Shown here: positions 6,637 to 8,846 of the stretch, piece after piece | How positions within the stretch are numbered: the stretch's first letter is position 1 | How the letters are laid out: every line of letters starts with the position of its first letter | From: an uncultured Thermoleophilia bacterium | GTDB lineage: Bacteria > Actinomycetota > Thermoleophilia > UBA2241 | NCBI GenBank assembly: GCA_903921965.1 | Contig: CAIXSE010000663.1 | Span: 1-8,846 of the forward strand | DNA: 8,846 nt | Direction of reading: 5' to 3' | Program-made: the position numbers and the translations under genes | The notes under the pieces: generated by a model | The model's input: only the letters and a program-made list of their open reading frames with translations | Database searches by the model: none | Told to the model about the DNA's origin: nothing

Positions 6637-6701
6637 CTTACTACGGCACGGCGACCGTGGGGAGCGCGCCGCACGGCGCCTTCACGGGAGGCCGCCGGCA
6701 G

Positions 6702-6733
6702 CCGCTCAGGCCCTCCGGGGGCCGCTGAAGCGG
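6702..6733. repeat. 12-bp bulged inverted repeat (RNA hairpin candidate)
   Basis: The arms CCGCTCAGGCCC (6702-6713) and GGGCCGCTGAAGCGG (6719-6733) pair over 12 bp with a TCCGG loop, interrupted by a bulged A (6728) and a bulged GC (6724-6725). It lies 66 bases upstream of the propeller start, in what may be that gene's 5' region. It could be a leader structure, an operator or chance. GC-rich DNA makes such stems fairly common. Confidence 0.3.
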
Positions 6734-6751
6734 GTGCGGGCCCGGGAGAAC

Positions 6752-6789
6752 GTCACCGCCCCGCGTCCACGTCACCCTTCCGCGTCCCT
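6752..6789. repeat. Tandem 19-bp direct repeat (GTCACC...GCGTCC)
   Basis: Two adjacent 19-bp units (6752-6770 and 6771-6789) share GTCACC at the start and CCGCGTCC towards the end, 14 of 19 positions identical. A third GTCACC occurs alone at 6822-6827. The pair ends 12 bases before the -10-like CAGAAT (6802-6807), a position where an activator of the OmpR/PhoP type, which binds direct repeats, would fit. Inference only. Confidence 0.35.
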
Positions 6790-6890
6790 GGCGTTTCGCT
6801 GCAGAATGCATCCGGGAGGGAGTCACCCGTCGCCGGGATGGTCGCGCGCGCCCGGCCGGCGCGGCCCCGTGCGATAGGATGCGGGCAGGG

Positions 6891-6912
6891 CCGGCCGGCC
6901 GCGGCCGGCCGG
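6891..6912. repeat. Perfect 22-bp spacerless palindrome upstream of the M42 gene
   Basis: CCGGCCGGCCG (6891-6901) is followed immediately by its exact reverse complement CGGCCGGCCGG (6902-6912). The palindrome lies 17 bases upstream of the Shine-Dalgarno sequence of the peptidase gene, between a -10-like TAGGAT (6875-6880) and that site. As RNA, the central bases would open into a loop and leave a roughly 9-bp GC stem in the leader. It could also be an operator. Confidence 0.5.
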
Positions 6913-6929
6913 ACGTTCGCTGCGACCAC

Positions 6930-6935
6930 GGAGGG
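6930..6935 (+). promoter_or_regulatory. Strong Shine-Dalgarno site of the M42 peptidase gene
   Basis: GGAGGG lies five bases before ATG 6941. It is the best ribosome-binding site in the window and fixes the start of the peptidase gene. Confidence 0.8.
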
Positions 6936-6940
6936 ACACC

Positions 6941-8008
6941 ATGCCGACCGACATCGACTTCCTGCGCGAGCTGTGCGCCGCGCCGGCCCCCACCGGCTTC
7001 GAGGCGCCGGCCCAGGAGGTCTTCCGCCGGCGGCTCTCCCCCATCGCGGCCATCGGCGGCGACCCCCTCGGGAACGTCTGGGCCGAGGTCAACCCGGAGG
7101 GCTCGCCCCACGTCGTGGTCACCGCCCACAACGACCAGATCGGGCTCATCGTCACCTACATCGACGACGACGGCTTCATCTCCTTCGAGAAGATCGGCGG
7201 CGTCGATCCCGGGCTGCTGCCCGGCCGCCACGTGGTCCTGCACGGCGCCGGCGGTCCCGTCGACGGGGTCGTCGGCCGGCGCCCCTCCCACAAGATGACG
7301 CCCGAGGAGCGGGGCAAGGCCCCCGAGATGCACACCCAGTGGATCGACATCGGGGCCGCCTCGCGCGACGAGGCGCTGCAGCGCGTCCGCGTCGGCGACC
7401 CCATCACCTTCGAGGCCAAGTTCATCGCGCTCGGCAACGGCCGCCACGCCTCCCCGGGCTTCGACGACCGTGCCGGCGTCTACGTCGCGGCGCGCGCACT
7501 CGAGCACTACGCCGCCAGACCGGCGGCCGCGCGCATGACGGCCCTCGCGACGGTCCACGAGGAGACCACCTTCATGGGCGCCAAAGCCATGGGCAGGCGC
7601 CTCAAGCCGGACGTGATCATCGTCGTCGACGTCGACTTCGCCAGCGACGACCCCGGCAACGACGCCAAGAAGATCGGCGGCGAGGTCAAGCTCGGCGCCG
7701 GGCCCGTGGTCCACCGCGGCGCCGCCGGCAACCACGCCCTGCTGCGCCTCGCCCTCGAGGCGGCGGAGCAGGAGGGCATCCCCGTGCAGGTCAAAGCCAT
7801 GCCGGGGCGCACGTCCACAGACGCCGAGGAACTCATGGCCGCCGGGACGGCGGCCACACTCTCCTACAGCGTGCCGCTGCGCAACATGCACTCCACTCTG
7901 GAGGTGATCCAGCCGGACGACGCCGAGGCCGGGGCGCTGCTGGCCGCCGCCGTGGCGCGGCGCGTGGCCGAGGACTGGGACCCCGAGCGCTTCGTGCCGC
8001 GCGCGTGA
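6941..8008 (+). CDS. M42-family metallopeptidase (glutamyl aminopeptidase/CelM-like)
   Basis: 355 residues, normal for M42 aminopeptidases, which are cytosolic, binuclear-metal enzymes that trim peptides and often form large self-compartmentalised complexes. Metal and catalytic positions can be followed in order: TAHNDQIG (H63, D65), FDDRAG (D175), VHEET (base E207, ligand E208), VVDVDFASDDPG (D230) and the C-terminal NMHSTLEVI (H317). The family spacer RPSHKMTPEERGKAPEMHTQWIDIGA (about residues 109-134) is also present. The set of ligands is complete, so activity is expected. Two motifs deviate from the common M42 wording: AHxDEIG reads AHNDQIG (Q66), and TVQEEVGLRGA reads TVHEETTFMGA, which marks a divergent subfamily. 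No signal peptide is seen. The start ATG has a strong GGAGGG five bases upstream. The gene stands alone, divergent from the propeller gene and convergent with the SGNH gene. Exact substrate preference is not readable. Confidence 0.9.
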   Translation: MPTDIDFLRELCAAPAPTGFEAPAQEVFRRRLSPIAAIGGDPLGNVWAEVNPEGSPHVVVTAHNDQIGLIVTYIDDDGFISFEKIGGVDPGLLPGRHVVLHGAGGPVDGVVGRRPSHKMTPEERGKAPEMHTQWIDIGAASRDEALQRVRVGDPITFEAKFIALGNGRHASPGFDDRAGVYVAARALEHYAARPAAARMTALATVHEETTFMGAKAMGRRLKPDVIIVVDVDFASDDPGNDAKKIGGEVKLGAGPVVHRGAAGNHALLRLALEAAEQEGIPVQVKAMPGRTSTDAEELMAAGTAATLSYSVPLRNMHSTLEVIQPDDAEAGALLAAAVARRVAEDWDPERFVPRA

Positions 8009-8015
8009 GCTGACG

Positions 8016-8063
8016 GCCCGGCGCGGCCGGGCTCAGGCACCGGCTGCCGGCGCGGCCCGCGCC
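8016..8063. terminator. Pair of GC hairpins between convergent M42 and SGNH genes
   Basis: GCCCGGC (8016-8022) pairs with GCCGGGC (8026-8032) over a 3-base loop. GGCGCG (8049-8054) pairs with CGCGCC (8058-8063) over another 3-base loop. Both lie in the 65-bp gap between the two facing stop codons (8006-8008 and 8074-8076) and would serve the two directions. No T-run is present, so they are terminators by position only. Confidence 0.5.
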
Positions 8064-8073
8064 GCGATGCCCG

Positions 8074-8846
8074 TCAGGGCCCGTTCTGCAGGATGGGGCT
8101 GAGCGACGGCTCGGGTACCGGCGCGGGCGCCGGCGACTCCATGCCGTGTGGCACCGCGACGGCGCTGCCGCCGAGCAGCCTGATCGCCTCGGTCACCTGC
8201 TGCGAGAACGACGGCTGCCACTTGAGGCGGCCGCGGTCGAGCAGGTGGAAGAGGTCGGCGAAGTCGGCGTCCTGGAGGCCGGCGATGTCGCCGGGGTGAA
8301 TGTACGGCACGCCGGCTTCCTTCGCCAGGGCCTCGGCGCGCTTGCGGTAGGCCGGCACGACGCCGGCCCAGTCAGGCCCGGCGGCGGAGCCGTTCAGCGG
8401 CTGGTCCCAGAGCACGACGGCGAAGCCCCGCTCCTGCGCCAGCCGCAGGACCTCGCGCAGGACCTCGAAGTTGTAGTCGGCGTTCTCCTCGTACAGCCGC
8501 TGGTCGCGGGCCAGCACCGCGAGCACGTTGCGGCGCTTGGCCAGCGGCAGGGCGCCGTGCTCGCCGACCTGCCAGTAGTGGTGCGCGTACGGGATGCGCA
8601 CGCCCCAGAAGGGCGCGTTCGCGCGCTCGCGGATGTAGGCGCCGGCGTAGTCGAACATGCCCGGCAGCAGGCCCCAGGACCTCGAGCCCTTGCCGTAGAG
8701 GCGCGGCCCCAGGGCCTGGAGCCGCGGGCTGTGCACGAGGATGGGCTTGCCCTCGAGCAGGCCTGCGTCCTCGGCCGGCGACGTCGTGAACCGCATCGGC
8801 GTGAGGCCGACGGCGAGGGCGACCTGGCCGGGCGGCAGGTTGTCGA
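8074..8846 (-). CDS. SGNH-hydrolase/DltD-like protein, C-terminal part
   Basis: The frame runs from the stop at 8074-8076 to the right edge without a stop, giving at least 256 residues; the N-terminus lies outside. An internal ATG at 8796 exists, but coding-like sequence (DNLPPGQVALAVGLTP) continues upstream of it, so it is probably not the true start. The key sign of the SGNH fold is near the C-terminus: DLFHL, with Asp codon 8254-8256 and His codon 8245-8247, matches the catalytic DxxH that ends SGNH esterases and DltD-type proteins. Earlier segments fit the same fold: ILVHSPRLQALGPRLYG, a helix LYEENADYNFEVLREVLRLAQERG, then the strand FAVVLWDQPLNGS and AYRKRAEALAKEAGVPYIHP. The catalytic GDS block is not in the window. 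A Pro-rich tail (PAPAPVPEPSLSP) closes the protein. Such proteins often act on cell-envelope acyl groups beside an MBOAT protein, which cannot be checked here. Substrate unknown. Confidence 0.6.
   Translation of the reverse strand, partial: DNLPPGQVALAVGLTPMRFTTSPAEDAGLLEGKPILVHSPRLQALGPRLYGKGSRSWGLLPGMFDYAGAYIRERANAPFWGVRIPYAHHYWQVGEHGALPLAKRRNVLAVLARDQRLYEENADYNFEVLREVLRLAQERGFAVVLWDQPLNGSAAGPDWAGVVPAYRKRAEALAKEAGVPYIHPGDIAGLQDADFADLFHLLDRGRLKWQPSFSQQVTEAIRLLGGSAVAVPHGMESPAPAPVPEPSLSPILQNGP

Larger units (their letters stand above)
6637..6940. other. Divergent intergenic region (304 bp), no gene seen
   Basis: The region separates the divergently transcribed propeller and M42 peptidase genes. 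I find no convincing coding frame, tRNA or recognised riboswitch. Three structures are listed separately: a bulged hairpin, a tandem direct repeat and a 22-bp palindrome. There is also a small dyad GCGCCG-CA-CGGCGC (6666-6679). Candidate -10 hexamers towards the M42 gene are CAGAAT (6802-6807) and TAGGAT (6875-6880). Neither has a good -35. No clear promoter for the propeller gene was recognised. Confidence 0.6.

Noticed and set aside
6637..6940. Glycine or other metabolite riboswitch in the divergent region
   Set aside because: GGGAGAACGTCACC superficially resembles part of a glycine aptamer, but the required GAAGG...GCAA and CTCTCAGG blocks are missing.
6598..8013. Plus-strand open frame overlapping the divergent region and the M42 gene in another frame
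   Set aside because: Arginine- and proline-rich with no domain. The M42 frame has all metal ligands and a strong ribosome-binding site.

Overview
The window is a very GC-rich (roughly 70% or more by eye), densely coding bacterial chromosomal segment. It holds seven protein genes, two of them cut by the window edges. Strong G/C preference at third codon positions, GTG starts and the protein families present suggest a high-GC Actinomycetota-like genome (for example a coriobacterial or thermoleophilial lineage). No ribosomal or marker gene is present, so this is only a guess. I found no tRNA, rRNA, CRISPR array, insertion sequence or phage gene, and base composition looks uniform throughout.

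Layout. Positions 1-456 (+) are the C-terminal end of a CoxE-like von Willebrand A protein. A 95-bp gap follows, with a perfect 9+9 inverted repeat and a pair of overlapping small hairpins. It leads to a GAF-GAF-GGDEF diguanylate cyclase (552-2168, +). Next come a sugar-phosphate-isomerase/endonuclease-IV-like TIM-barrel protein (2264-3028, +) and a cNMP-binding/CBS/DUF294 nucleotidyltransferase-like signalling protein (3087-4913, +). That gene converges on a membrane-anchored PQQ-type beta-propeller protein (4951-6636, -) across a 10-bp GC hairpin that probably serves as a shared terminator. A 304-bp divergent intergenic region (6637-6940) holds a bulged hairpin, a tandem direct repeat and a perfect 22-bp palindrome. 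It separates the propeller gene from an M42-family metallopeptidase (6941-8008, +). The peptidase gene converges on the C-terminal part of an SGNH/DltD-like hydrolase (8074 to the window edge, -), again with GC hairpins between the stops.

How the genes relate. The four plus-strand genes at the left are co-directional but separated by 57-95 bp gaps, each with its own potential regulatory structure, so a single tight operon is not evident. Two are intracellular signalling proteins: one makes c-di-GMP, the other senses small nucleotides through cNMP-like and CBS modules. The right half carries envelope-facing or housekeeping functions: a propeller protein outside the membrane, an aminopeptidase and a cell-envelope esterase or acyltransferase.

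I see no convincing undescribed multi-gene system. The points most worth a second look are the intergenic dyads (482-505, 3034-3046, 6891-6912), the degenerate I-site of the cyclase, the altered phosphate-binding cassette in the cNMP-like domain, and the deviant HxDQ motif of the M42 enzyme.
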